From NCBI RefSeq assembly GCF_017814945.1, contig NZ_JAGIPX010000008.1, positions 1 through 64,000 on the forward strand: 64,000 bases of DNA, read 5' to 3'. A program made the position numbers and the translations under genes. Positions 17,722 through 26,112 of the stretch are shown one piece after another. The stretch's first letter is position 1; each line of letters begins with the position of its first letter. The notes under the pieces were generated by a model. The model was not told where the DNA came from. It ran no database searches and worked only from the letters and a program-made list of their open reading frames with translations. This stretch comes from Paraburkholderia sp. LEh10 (lineage in GTDB: Bacteria; Pseudomonadota; Gammaproteobacteria; Burkholderiales; Burkholderiaceae).

Positions 17722-18030
17722 ATGAAGAAGATGATGCTGGGTGCAGCCATCGGCTTGACAATGCTGGCCGCTTCGGCGGCGGCGTCAGCGCACGTCGATG
17801 TCGCTGTCGGCCTCGGCGTGCCGGGTGTGATCGTGGCGCCTGTGCAGCCCGTGTACGCTGCGCCCGCCCCCGTCGTGGTCGGTTATGGCGACGACTGGCG
17901 CGCGGACGAGGACTGGCGCGCGCGCCGCGCATGGCGGGAGCGTGAGTGGCGCGAGCGCGAATGGCGCCGCCACGAGGCCTGGCGTGAGCACGAATGGCGT
18001 GAACGCGACCGCGCACGCTGGGGTTATTGA
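17722..18030 (+). CDS. Small secreted PXPV-like protein with basic tail
   Basis: 102 residues, preceded by AGGGAGC. A Sec signal peptide covers residues 1-24 (MKKMMLGAAIGLTMLAASAA, then SA-HVD). The mature N-terminal half is Val/Pro/Ala-rich with VIVAPVQPVYAAPAPVVVGY, like the PXPV repeat proteins common in Burkholderiaceae. The second half is a striking run of Trp/Arg/Glu units (WRERE, WRRHE, WREHE) that would form a charged, periodic helix. No enzymatic function is evident. Proteins of this type are envelope-exposed and of unknown role. Confidence 0.75.
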   Translation: MKKMMLGAAIGLTMLAASAAASAHVDVAVGLGVPGVIVAPVQPVYAAPAPVVVGYGDDWRADEDWRARRAWREREWREREWRRHEAWREHEWRERDRARWGY

Positions 18031-18150
18031 TCGAGGCCTGACGTGTCCCCTGTCGCCTCGCCGCAGCCGGAAGCTGGCCGGCTGTCGCGAGGCGATATCC
18101 TTTCAGTCCTGTCTACTTCCTTGCGCTTCGCCATCCGGTATCGATGCGCG

Positions 18151-18708
18151 TCACACGCCGGGCTTCCACGGCCACGAAGGATAGACTCCCGCATTGCTCT
18201 CGACGCTTTCACGCTGCGTTTCGCCACGCTCTTCAGCGCGCTCGACATCGGATCTATCAGCGGCATCAGCCATATCGGCCGCACGCGCTTGCGTGTCCTC
18301 GGATGCCTCGGCGATTCGCGATGCTTCCACGGCTTCTACAGCAGGCAGCCCGTCGCCGAACCATGCCACTTCGGGCTTCATCGCGTCGACATAGGCGTGC
18401 CATCCCGCGAGGTGGTCAGCGAACAGGTTGTCGCGCACGGCGAGTGCGAGGCGCGTGTAATCGACCTGTTCTTCGAGCAGTTGCGCGGGCCATCCCGCGA
18501 ACGATGCGCTCGCGCGCCTTGCAAAGTCCTCTGCACTCGTTTCGGGCGGTACGGCTGCGAGCCATGCGTGAGCGGCAAGCCCGGCATGTGCGTTCAGCAG
18601 ATCCTGCAATGTGTATCGGCGCGCGTCGCCAGCAAGCGCGATCTCGATTGCGTGTAGCGCGTCGCCGAGATGCAGCAGCAAAGCGCGTCGTTCAAAAGCG
18701 TCTTTCAT
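18151..18708 (-). CDS. Hypothetical protein
   Basis: 185 residues, soluble, no family recognised. The first ~125 residues look folded and helical (LLLHLGDALHAIEIAL, LQDLLNAHAGLAAHAWLA, FADHLAGWHAYVDAMKPEVA). The last 60 are acidic and Ala/Glu-rich, ending in a Trp/Pro motif YPSWPWKPGV, so the tail is probably disordered. The start ATG at 18708 agrees with the beginning of the helical region. It lies downstream of the dnaJ-like gene on the same strand, 81 bases away, and the two may be cotranscribed. Confidence 0.65.
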   Translation of the reverse strand: MKDAFERRALLLHLGDALHAIEIALAGDARRYTLQDLLNAHAGLAAHAWLAAVPPETSAEDFARRASASFAGWPAQLLEEQVDYTRLALAVRDNLFADHLAGWHAYVDAMKPEVAWFGDGLPAVEAVEASRIAEASEDTQARAADMADAADRSDVERAEERGETQRESVESNAGVYPSWPWKPGV

Positions 18709-18789
18709 TGAAGCATGTCCATGCGTGAGTCCATCGCGCCATTTTAAAGAACGCGGGACGTGAGGCCAGCGTGGCGTACGGGCGGTGCG

Positions 18790-19446
18790 TTATGAACGCA
18801 CGCCGAAAAAGCCGTGCCACAGCGAATCGAAAAGACCGGCACCACGCGGCTCCTGTGAGGGCTTGTCGTGTTTCGATGCAGCGCTCTGAGGCTGCGGCGG
18901 CGCTTCGTTTTCGGCGGGCTTCGACGGCGCTGCGGTGGATTGCGCGGCCTTGTCCGCGTCCACGCCATCGACCGCTTCAGCTTGCTGCGCGGCGCGGCGC
19001 GACTGCTGCAACGCCCACACGCCGTCGGCGATGCGCTGTGCAGTGCCGGCGTCGCAGTCGCGTCCGAGCAGCACACCGAACAGCACGTCACGATTGTGGC
19101 CCTCGTCGGCAAAGCGCATCGCGACGCCGACCATCTTCGCATATTGCGCCTGCGCGGCGGCCTGCGCCTTGCGCGCACGCGCCGCTTCCACCTCCTGCTG
19201 GCGCTTTTGCAGCGCCTGCCAGCGCCGCATCTCCTGTTCGTAGACGTTGTCGTAGATCTTGCGCTGATCCTCGTCGGAGAGAATCGCGTATGCGTCCTTG
19301 ATCTCCTGGAACGCCGCACGCGCAGCGTCTTCCTGTCCGGCGTTGCGATCCGGGTGCCACTTCATCGCGGCCTTCCGGTACGCGCGTTTGATCTCTTCGG
19401 TGGTGGCGTCTTGAGACACGCCGAGCTTCGCGTAAAGCGTTGTCAT
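18790..19446 (-). CDS. DnaJ-domain protein
   Basis: 218 residues with an N-terminal J domain (residues 2-68). YAKLGVSQDATTEEIKRAYR leads into the invariant HPD of MKWHPDRNAG, followed by FQEIKDAYAILSDEDQRKIY. Such domains stimulate Hsp70 ATPase. There is no Gly/Phe region or zinc-finger domain, so it is a type III J protein, probably a specialised co-chaperone. An Ala/Arg/Gln-rich helix follows, then a conserved-looking patch (VGVAMRFADEGHNRDVLFGV), a low-complexity linker and a C-terminal GLFDSLWHGFFGVR that could be amphipathic. Clients are unknown. Confidence 0.88.
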   Translation of the reverse strand: MTTLYAKLGVSQDATTEEIKRAYRKAAMKWHPDRNAGQEDAARAAFQEIKDAYAILSDEDQRKIYDNVYEQEMRRWQALQKRQQEVEAARARKAQAAAQAQYAKMVGVAMRFADEGHNRDVLFGVLLGRDCDAGTAQRIADGVWALQQSRRAAQQAEAVDGVDADKAAQSTAAPSKPAENEAPPQPQSAASKHDKPSQEPRGAGLFDSLWHGFFGVRS

Positions 19447-19625
19447 GTCGCGTTCGGTTCACGGTTGGCGGGTAACGGTCGCATTCATCGTAGCATGCCG
19501 CCCTCGCTGATCCGAAGCGGCCTTGTCCGACGAAAGGCAATCACCATGTCGTCGATGCAGGCACCGTTTTTGCAAAACGCTACGCGATGCGCATGCGACC
19601 GACCCGCGCAGCAAGCGAGCGCCCC

Positions 19626-20552
19626 ATGACACGACAGACCGAATCTCAGGAAGGGCACCCCGATCACGGCATGACCGGGCGTGCGGAGCCCCCAGATCGA
19701 ACCCAGGTCCGCCCGGAAAAAGCCGGCGCGCAATCGCCGCATCTCGACGAGGGCGAGAAGGATCAGGCCGCGCAACATACCGCGCCCCACGCGTTGATGT
19801 TGCATGAGATCGTGCGCGAAGAAGGCGAAGCCGCGCTCGAGCGCACTGTGGTCGCGCTGATGTGGTCCTCTGTCGCGGCGGGCCTGTCGATGGGATTCTC
19901 GTTTCTGACGTCAGCCGTCCTCGATGCCGGTCTGCCCGATACGTCGTGGCGGCATCTCGTGTCGAGCTTCGGGTATTCGACGGGCTTCGTGCTCGTCATC
20001 CTGGGGCGTCAGCAGCTCTTTAGCGAAAGCACGTTGACGGTCGTGCTGCCCGTGCTCACGCGGCGCGAGATGAGCTGCTTCCTCAAGGCGCTGCGCCTGT
20101 GGATCGTCGTACTGTTTTTCAATCTGTGCAGCTCGTGGATTTTCGCCATGATGCTGCGCGTGCCCGGCGTGCTCGGAGCCGACATCGTCGATGCCCTCGG
20201 CGAAACCGCGCGCGCGGCCGTCGGTCCCGCCGACACCTTCCCGACATTCATGCGCGCTGTGTTCGGCGGATGGCTCATCGCACTGATGGTGTGGCTGCTG
20301 CCGAGCGCGCAATCCGCGCGTCTTCTGACCGTGCTGCTGATCACGTGGGTGGTCGGCGTCGCGAAGCTATCGCACATCATCGCCGGATCGACGGAAGTTG
20401 CGTATGCCGTGCTGGCGGGTGACGCGTCGATTGCCGATTACTTCAGCCGCTTTTTGCTGCCGACGCTCGCGGGCAATGTGGTCGGCGGCATGTCGCTCGT
20501 CGCGTTGCTCAATCATGCGGCGATCGCACCGGAAATCGGCGAGCGGCGCTGA
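19626..20552 (+). CDS. Formate/nitrite transporter family channel
   Basis: 308-residue FNT-family membrane protein of the YfdC-like branch. A polar N-terminal extension of ~75 residues (Gly/Asp/Arg-rich, probably cytoplasmic) precedes HEIVREEGEAALERTVVALM. Six hydrophobic segments follow, with GLSMGFSFLTSAVL, LFSESTLTVVLPVL (the family's pore half-helix region), FNLCSSWIF, FGGWLIALMVWLLP and LPTLAGNVVGGMSLVALLNH. FNT channels pass small anions such as formate, nitrite or hydrosulfide; this branch has no assigned substrate. The start at 19626 is preferred to an ATG 13 codons upstream, although neither has a strong ribosome binding site. Confidence 0.85.
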   Translation: MTRQTESQEGHPDHGMTGRAEPPDRTQVRPEKAGAQSPHLDEGEKDQAAQHTAPHALMLHEIVREEGEAALERTVVALMWSSVAAGLSMGFSFLTSAVLDAGLPDTSWRHLVSSFGYSTGFVLVILGRQQLFSESTLTVVLPVLTRREMSCFLKALRLWIVVLFFNLCSSWIFAMMLRVPGVLGADIVDALGETARAAVGPADTFPTFMRAVFGGWLIALMVWLLPSAQSARLLTVLLITWVVGVAKLSHIIAGSTEVAYAVLAGDASIADYFSRFLLPTLAGNVVGGMSLVALLNHAAIAPEIGERR

Positions 20553-20801
20553 ATGCGCGCCGTTCATGCCGCGAGGTCGCGGGCGCATGCGCACGAATGA
20601 CGAATGCGCATGTGAAATGTGCGCCGCCACACATAGCGCCACAACGCGCGCGGACCCCGGTCACGCCAGGGACATACATGTGACGCAACATCGGACCCCG
20701 GAAATAAAAAGCAAGAAAGCTTGCGTTCGGGTTGCTTGCGCGCAGTCGCCGTTTGCGCCCGGCGCCGCCCTCATTGCATCGCTCCTTTCAAGGACACTTC
20801 C

Positions 20802-21617
20802 GTGCTGCGCCCGCTATCGCCCGTCGGCAACGACGAAATCAGCATGAACAAGTCGGGCCGTGTCGCGAACAAGGGCATGGAGGGTCTTGCGATCACACCG
20901 GATGGCACCACGCTTTACGGCGCGATGCAAAGCCCGCTGATCCAGGACGGCGGCACGCACGGCCAGTTCACGCGTATCGTGAAGATCGACATCCGCACGG
21001 GACGCACGACGCAATACGCGTATCCCCTCACGAACATCGGCACGACGGACAAGCCGAAGTACCCGACGATCAGCGACGTGCTCGCCATCAACGATCACGA
21101 GCTGCTGGTGGACGAGCGCGACGGCAAGGGCCTCGGCGACAATTCGACGGCTTCGTTCAAGCAGATCTCGCGCATCGATCTGACGGGCGCGCAGGACGTG
21201 AGCCAGGCAAGCGGCGACACGGGCCTCAAGCCGTATGCGGTAAAAAAGACGCTGTTCCTCGACGTGGTCGCCGTGCTGCAGGCGCACGGCTACACCGCGA
21301 ACGACATTCCCGCGAAAATCGAAGGCATCGCATTCGGCCCGGACGTGACGGTGCGCGGCGTGCAGAAGCGCACGCTCTTCGTCGCGAACGACAACGACTT
21401 CCCCGCGACGGTGACCGACTCGAATCACCCGTCTGGCATCGCGAATCCGAACCAGTTTTTCGTCCTCGCCATCGACCTGGCCGATCTGCCGGACTATGTC
21501 GCGCAGCGTTTGCAGCGCATGTCGAAGACCGGCCGCGAGCACGATGACGTGTGCGGCCGGGACGACGACGATCAAGACCGTGACCACGATCATGACCACG
21601 ACGGCCATGGTCACTGA
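20802..21617 (+). pseudogene. Esterase-like phytase-family protein, 5' truncated
   Basis: About 270 residues matching the C-terminal half to two thirds of the secreted esterase-like/phytase propeller family. Conserved text includes NKGMEGLAITPDGTTLYGAM, ISDVLAINDHELLVDERDG, KIEGIAFGPDV and LFVANDNDFPATV. A His/Asp-rich tail (DHDHDHDGHGH) closes it and may bind metal. Full-length members are nearer 450 residues with a signal peptide. Here the reading frame opens upstream into a non-family Arg/Cys-rich stretch without a signal sequence, so the 5' part seems lost. A cytosolic leaderless product starting near 20802 or 20844 cannot be excluded. Confidence 0.7.
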
Positions 21618-21661
21618 AACGACCCGCTGAGTTCCTGCGTCCCCTGACGGACGTTGAGATG

Positions 21662-21698
21662 GGCCGGCCGCGGCAATCCGCGGACGGCTCTCTTTTTT
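21662..21698 (+). terminator. Rho-independent terminator
   Basis: GC-rich stem built on CCGCGG-CAAT-CCGCGG with outer GCCG/CGGC pairs and one bulge, followed by CTCTTTTTT. Placed after the phytase-like remnant and before the Pr6Pr gene. Confidence 0.75.
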
Positions 21699-21764
21699 GG
21701 CGGGTTGCCGTTTCGCATCGGCGCGCGTCCTGCACACGCTGGCTCGCGCGTATAGAATCGACTC

Positions 21765-22535
21765 ATGAAAGAGTCCGCGTCCCCCGCTTCGCCGCCGCTT
21801 GCCGATATCGAGCCCGAATTGCCGCTGCATGCGCCGGGCGCCGCATCGGTGGCGCTGGCTGCGTCGATCGCGCTGATCGCCTGGCTCGCGTTCGCCGCGC
21901 AGACGGACATCACGATGCACCGCATGCTGACGCGCGGCTTTGGTGTATTCGACGGCATCGAGCGGCTCACCAGCTACCTGACCAATCTGACCATCTTCAC
22001 CTGTGCGCTGTGCTTCAGCTGTGTGGCGTTCTTCTCGCCGCGCAGCCGCATGCCCGTCGTGCGCTTCTTCCGGCACCCTGCCGTCGTGACGGCCGTGACC
22101 GTCTATATCGTGTTCGTCGGCTTCGCGTACAACCTGCTGCTGCGCCAGCTGTGGACGCCGTCCGGCTGGCGCATGCTGCTCAACGAAAGCCTGCACACGA
22201 TCGTCCCTGTGCTCATCGCGCTGTACTGGCTGCTGTTCGTGCCGCGCCTGCATCTGACGCTGCGCCATCTGCTTTTGTGGCTCGTCTATCCGCTCGGCTA
22301 TCTCGCGCTGACGATGGTGCGCGGCGCGTTCTCCGACTTCTATCCTTATCCGTTCATCGACGCGGGTGAGCTTGGCTATGAGCGCGCGCTGATCAACGCG
22401 AGCCTGCTCGTATTCGCTTTTCTGCTGCTGATGGCCCTGTTCGTCGCGATCAATCACGGGCGCCCCATGCCGTCGATCTCATCCGCGTCCGTGCCCGGCC
22501 TGCGGGAGACTCATCATGACAACGACCCGGCGTGA
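21765..22535 (+). CDS. Pr6Pr family membrane protein
   Basis: 256-residue integral membrane protein with about six to seven hydrophobic helices. The spacing and motifs (LTSYLTNLTIFTCALCFS, FVGFAYNLLLRQLW, LNESLHTIVPVLIALYWLLF, YPLGYLALTMVRGAFSDFYP) are those of the Pr6Pr family (FAR-17a/AIG1-like fold). In its eukaryotic relatives this fold hydrolyses fatty-acid esters of hydroxy fatty acids through Thr/His residues. The bacterial role is unknown. Its last 20 bases overlap the start of the HiPIP gene, so the two are translationally coupled. That pairing is the most useful clue to function. Confidence 0.82.
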   Translation: MKESASPASPPLADIEPELPLHAPGAASVALAASIALIAWLAFAAQTDITMHRMLTRGFGVFDGIERLTSYLTNLTIFTCALCFSCVAFFSPRSRMPVVRFFRHPAVVTAVTVYIVFVGFAYNLLLRQLWTPSGWRMLLNESLHTIVPVLIALYWLLFVPRLHLTLRHLLLWLVYPLGYLALTMVRGAFSDFYPYPFIDAGELGYERALINASLLVFAFLLLMALFVAINHGRPMPSISSASVPGLRETHHDNDPA

Positions 22536-22833
22536 ATTCATCGTAGTGGGCATCGGTTCCGCAGTGGGCCTGTGCGCCGCGCTGACAGCAAGCCGCGACG
22601 CCCGCGCGGACGACAGACTCAGCGAATCCGATCCCGCGGCAACGGCGGTCGGTTACGTGAGCGTCGCCGCGAAAGTCGACAAGTCACGCTTCCCGGATTA
22701 CAAGACAGGGCAGACCTGCAACAACTGTTCGCTGTTTCAGGGCAGCCCGACGGATGCATGGGGCGGCTGCTCGCTGTTCGGCGCGAAACAGGTGGCGGGC
22801 GGCGGCTGGTGTAGTTCATACACGAACATGTAG
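22516..22833 (+). CDS. High-potential iron-sulfur protein (HiPIP)
   Basis: 105-residue periplasmic electron carrier. A twin-arginine-type leader (TTTRREFIVVGIGSAVGL, ending near ARA-DD) indicates export of a folded, cofactor-loaded protein. The four [4Fe-4S] ligands are Cys68, Cys71, Cys85 and Cys99 in C-x2-C-x13-C-x13-C, with QTCNNCSLFQG and GGWCSSY typical of the family. HiPIPs shuttle one electron between bc1-type complexes and terminal acceptors at high potential. GGGAG lies ahead of the start, within the end of the Pr6Pr gene. Confidence 0.92.
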   Translation: MTTTRREFIVVGIGSAVGLCAALTASRDARADDRLSESDPAATAVGYVSVAAKVDKSRFPDYKTGQTCNNCSLFQGSPTDAWGGCSLFGAKQVAGGGWCSSYTNM

Positions 22834-22859
22834 TTGCTCGCGGAGACGCTTGCGGCAGA

Positions 22860-22875
22860 TGGCACATGCATTGCG
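22860..22875 (+). promoter_or_regulatory. Candidate sigma-54 promoter
   Basis: TGGCACATGCATTGCG matches the -24/-12 consensus TGGCACRNNNTTGCW except for the last base, with the invariant GG-N10-GC spacing intact. It lies 43 bases before the start of the small proline-rich ORF at 22918. A chance match remains possible. Confidence 0.4.
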
Positions 22876-22917
22876 GATTTCGTCAGTGTGTTGAACTGCA
22901 CTCACGGGACCCACGCG

Positions 22918-23196
22918 ATGAATCAAACTGCGTTTCACACCCCGCTGCCCTGGCGACTACGCGAGCATCTGCACACGCCGATGCCGCCCGAGGTCGATCC
23001 CGACCCGGCGCCGCCGCCCGACGACGACCCCGACCCGGGCACCGACTCTCCGCCCATACCGGAACGCGAACCGGATCGCGGACCGCCTTTTCAGGAGCCG
23101 CCTGCAGGTGATCCGCCCGCGCGCGAACCGCCGATGCACATGACGCGCGCCGCGCCGCAGGAGCGGCACGTATCCGGCGTCGCACGTCAAAGCTGA
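22918..23196 (+). CDS. Small hypothetical proline/aspartate-rich protein
   Basis: 92 residues. The ATG at 22918 opens MNQTAFHTPLPWRLREHL, the only segment with fold-like composition. The rest is a low-complexity run of Pro, Asp and Glu (DPDPAPPPDDDPDPG and similar). No signal peptide is present. The last ten bases overlap the convergent phospholipase D-like gene. A start 28 codons upstream is possible but lacks coding character. No function can be assigned; similar Pro/Asp-rich short proteins are common in Burkholderiaceae. Confidence 0.5.
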   Translation: MNQTAFHTPLPWRLREHLHTPMPPEVDPDPAPPPDDDPDPGTDSPPIPEREPDRGPPFQEPPAGDPPAREPPMHMTRAAPQERHVSGVARQS

Positions 23197-24449
23197 GGAT
23201 CGAGCAGCGCGACCACCCGGTCGACGAGTTTCTCGGCCCATGACCGGCTGTTCCAGTCAGCGAGCGTCACGCGCTTCGACTTCGCGAGATCGTCCGCGAA
23301 AATCTGCATCTGACGGCGCGCGAAGGCAGCGTCGTAGATGTTGAGGTTCGCTTCGTCGTTCAGCTTGAACGAGCGCGAATCGAAATTCGTCGAGCCGACC
23401 GACACGAGGCATTCGTCGACGACGAGGAGCTTGACGTGGAACATCGTCGGCTGATACTCGAACATCTGCACGCCAGCTTCGAGCAACGGTCCCCAGCATG
23501 CGCGCGAGGCCTCGCGCACGGTATGCGCATCGATGCGCTTGCCGGGCGTCAGGATCTGCACCGCGACGCCGCGCTTTGCCGCTTCGACGATCGCGTTGAT
23601 CGTCAGCCGGTCGGGAACGAAATAGGCGCTCGCGAGATGGATCGAGCGGGCCGCTGCCGTGATCGCCATCAGATACATCAACTGCATGTCGTCGCTACCG
23701 CCCGAAGGTGAACTGCTGAACATGTGCGCGAGCCCCTCGCCGTCGTCGCTCGGCGACGGAAAGTAATCGGGCCCGTGCAATACATTGCCTGTGGTCTTCA
23801 TCCAGTTGTCCATGAAGACGGCCTGCATGTGTCCGACTACGGGGCCCGTGACGCGGAAATGCGTGTCGCGCCAGTGCATGTCGTCTTGTGCATGTCCCGT
23901 CCATTCCTGCGCAATGCCGACACCGCCTGTAAAGCCGATGCGTCCATCGATCACGAGCAGTTTGCGGTGCGTGCGATCGTTCATGCGGCCAAGTCCCGTC
24001 CAGTGCGGCTTGTGATACTGGATCACCTGCGCACCTGCATCCTTGAGCATGCGCAGATAGCGCGGGTCCATCTTCTGCGAGCCGACCCAGTCGAGCAGCA
24101 CATGCACTGCGACGCCCGCGCGCGCCTTCTTCGACAGCGCCGCCGCGATCTGCTCGCCGATCGCGCCGGACCAGTAGATGAACGTTTCGAACGTGATGGT
24201 TTTCTGCGCGCCGTCGATCGCTTCGAGCATCGACGGAAAGATCTCGTCGCCGTTGACGAGCACCTCGAAGCGGTTGCCGGACACGACGGGCGGCCCGAGC
24301 AGCAGGCCCATCGAGCGGATGAACTGGGGATCGTGGCTGCCGTACAGACGCTCGATCTTGTGCTCGATCTTCTTTTCGCCCGTCGACAGATTGGCGATCA
24401 CGAGCACGACGACGAGCGTGACGACGACTGTGAGCAGTATCGTCAGCAT
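23187..24449 (-). CDS. Phospholipase D-family cardiolipin synthase
   Basis: 420 residues with one N-terminal membrane anchor (residues 1-20) and two HKD active-site motifs, so it can act as a single-chain PLD enzyme. The first is His161-x-Lys163-x4-Asp168 (HRKLLVIDGRIGFTGG). The second is His338-x-Lys340-x4-Asp345 (HVKLLVVDECLVSVGSTNFD). Layout and length match ClsB/ClsA-type cardiolipin synthases that join two phosphatidylglycerols, or PG with PE, at the inner membrane. The start is the first Met of the hydrophobic anchor. Substrate choice between ClsA- and ClsB-like chemistry cannot be settled from sequence alone. Confidence 0.88.
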   Translation of the reverse strand: MLTILLTVVVTLVVVLVIANLSTGEKKIEHKIERLYGSHDPQFIRSMGLLLGPPVVSGNRFEVLVNGDEIFPSMLEAIDGAQKTITFETFIYWSGAIGEQIAAALSKKARAGVAVHVLLDWVGSQKMDPRYLRMLKDAGAQVIQYHKPHWTGLGRMNDRTHRKLLVIDGRIGFTGGVGIAQEWTGHAQDDMHWRDTHFRVTGPVVGHMQAVFMDNWMKTTGNVLHGPDYFPSPSDDGEGLAHMFSSSPSGGSDDMQLMYLMAITAAARSIHLASAYFVPDRLTINAIVEAAKRGVAVQILTPGKRIDAHTVREASRACWGPLLEAGVQMFEYQPTMFHVKLLVVDECLVSVGSTNFDSRSFKLNDEANLNIYDAAFARRQMQIFADDLAKSKRVTLADWNSRSWAEKLVDRVVALLDPQL

Positions 24450-24552
24450 GCGCCGCGTTCAGCCATGTGCTTTTGCAAGAGTCGGGGAAGCGCCCCCGAA
24501 GAGGATTGCGCGCGCCTTGCTGCATCAGCGCGTCGGCGCGCGAAGCTGTGCA

Positions 24553-24813
24553 CTACCAGTCCGGGTTGTTCACTTCCTGACGATAGCCGTACAGGTTGTT
24601 CACGAGCCGATGCGGGCGCCCGCCTTCCTGCATCACTTCGCGCCAGCCGCACAGTGTCGCGAGCGAATCGGTGTGGAGCACCGCGTAGCACTTGCCCGCC
24701 TCGCCGCCGGCGACCTTGGCCGTAACCAGCTCGATCGCCTTGTCGTCGACGGCGAGGAGCATGCGCATATCAGCTTGCAGGATCTGCATTTCATACTTGG
24801 TGACGGGTGTCAT
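24553..24813 (-). CDS. Hypothetical protein, 86 residues
   Basis: Small soluble protein. The start at 24813 is fixed by GAGGAG eight bases upstream; the Met five codons earlier lies on that site itself. The sequence reads as a compact alpha/beta fold: YEMQILQADMRMLLAVDDKA, then GEAGKCYAVLHTDSLATLCG, WREVMQEGGRPHRLVNNLYG and a polar end. No family is recognised. It lies 103 bases upstream of the PLD-like gene on the same strand. Confidence 0.6.
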   Translation of the reverse strand: MTPVTKYEMQILQADMRMLLAVDDKAIELVTAKVAGGEAGKCYAVLHTDSLATLCGWREVMQEGGRPHRLVNNLYGYRQEVNNPDW

Positions 24814-25116
24814 GGCGCGGCTCCTCATGCACAGGAATGGTTCCAGGCCGTTAGGGCCCGCCGTTCACAACCGACGACGGGCAGGACGGTTTTCGAAGGA
24901 ACGCGGGCTTCGTGTCATCGCGACGAACGAGGCCAGCCGCTAGTTGCAAGCAAGTAGCGTTCCGAATGCGTGTTCAAGACGGGGCGCGGCTTACCCGCGA
25001 TGGCCGGCCGGTGCATTGAAAAAAGCACCGACGGAAGGAGTGAAAATTACGCGACGCTGCTCGCCGGCCTGCGTCGTGAGACGCGCCAGCGTGTTGCGCG
25101 AATCGGTGTCGAGGAG
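24814..25116. other. Intergenic, no gene seen
   Basis: About 300 bases between two small minus-strand genes. No frame has both a start signal and coding character, and no repeat or terminator stands out. Confidence 0.5.
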
Positions 25117-25329
25117 TCAGTCGACGGGCAACTGATCGCAGGCGTTCGTCGCCGTCGACGCGCAGATGAACGAATAGTCGCCGCTCCAGCGGACGGCGGC
25201 GGCGGTGGCATGAACGGCTTCCTGGAAACCCGGCGACGTTTCCCAGGCGATATAGCCGGAGCACAGCACGGCGGACATCACAACCAGCGTAAAGGCAATT
25301 TTTTCAAAGATCTGAAAATGGGGCGGCAT
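25117..25329 (-). CDS. Small single-span membrane protein
   Basis: 70 residues. AGGAAGAG six to seven bases ahead of the ATG is a good ribosome binding site. Residues about 10-28 form a hydrophobic span (IAFTLVVMSAVLCSGYIAW). The C-terminal ~40 residues would be periplasmic and contain two Cys (SFICASTATNACDQ) that could form a disulfide. No family is recognised. A CCTAGG double repeat 38-57 bases upstream is a candidate operator. Confidence 0.55.
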   Translation of the reverse strand: MPPHFQIFEKIAFTLVVMSAVLCSGYIAWETSPGFQEAVHATAAAVRWSGDYSFICASTATNACDQLPVD

Positions 25330-26112
25330 GGCAGTCTCTTCCTATGAGTTCGCATTCTATCTCAAACCTAGGGTTTTCACCTAGGTCACGATTGCGACTG
25401 TGCAAAGTGCCATGCCAATGAGACGCGCCAAGGCGGGATCACCGGACGCGAAAGACGTGTCGCCGTTGTGAATGTGCGCGCGAGACTGACGCAGGGAGCG
25501 CGTCTATCGTGCATGCGCGCCTGGCGCGTATCGAACCGGAACAAAGATGCATCGAAATCCGATGCATAGACATGCATGCATTGTCATGCACACCGCAACA
25601 TGAACTGGCGACGCGAGAATGCACACGTCACGCGTATGGCGTCTTCGGCTCGTGCATGCGGTGTCTCCCGCGTGCGCCCACGGGCGTCGTGCTGCAACCC
25701 GCTTCGTCGAGCACCGCTCGGGCGCGCAGACGCAAATCTTCAGCGGCGAGTTGCCCATCCGCCCCGCTCATCCAGACGGCGATCCGCAATTGCGCGCTGC
25801 CGCCCTGCGGACAATCCGACGCCGTCACGACGGGCGCGACCGTCGCGCCGCCGAGTACGCGCGGATCGGTTGGACGTAACACCGCACACCAGGTACGCCC
25901 GGTACACAGCGGCCACTCGACGGACGCGGCAAGCGCGGCCGACATGCACTACACTGGCGGCCCGAACAGAGCCGCGACAGAACAGCGGTTGCGCTGTAAG
26001 TTCCTGGTCCACGCGGGTGCAAATTGCGGCGCCCGAGCGTGCCGGCGCGCAGCGGAAAAACAACCCATCCACGCATCAACGCCCCGTTATATGGGACGCA
26101 ATCCATTCATCG
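25330..26112. other. Long intergenic region with CCTAGG repeat
   Basis: About 780 bases. ACCTAGG-GTTTTC-ACCTAGGT at 25366-25386 is a paired repeat whose two CCTAGG cores start 13 bases apart, placed as an operator for the small membrane protein gene. The rest has many overlapping open frames from high GC but no ribosome binding site with a convincing protein. A minus-strand frame at 25628-25945 is protein-like in part (GGSAQLRIAVWMSGADGQLA) but has no start signal. ATGCATTGTCATGCA-like His/Met-coding AT patches lie at 25545-25600. Confidence 0.5.

Noticed and set aside
25628..25945. Minus-strand ORF of 105 codons upstream of the MFS gene
   Set aside because: Part of it looks protein-like, but there is no ribosome binding site and the neighbouring frames are equally open. 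Not enough to call a gene.
25576..26112. 180-codon N-terminal extension of the MFS gene
   Set aside because: Arg/Ser/Pro-rich with no start signal and no similarity to the family; transporters of this type begin close to the chosen Met.
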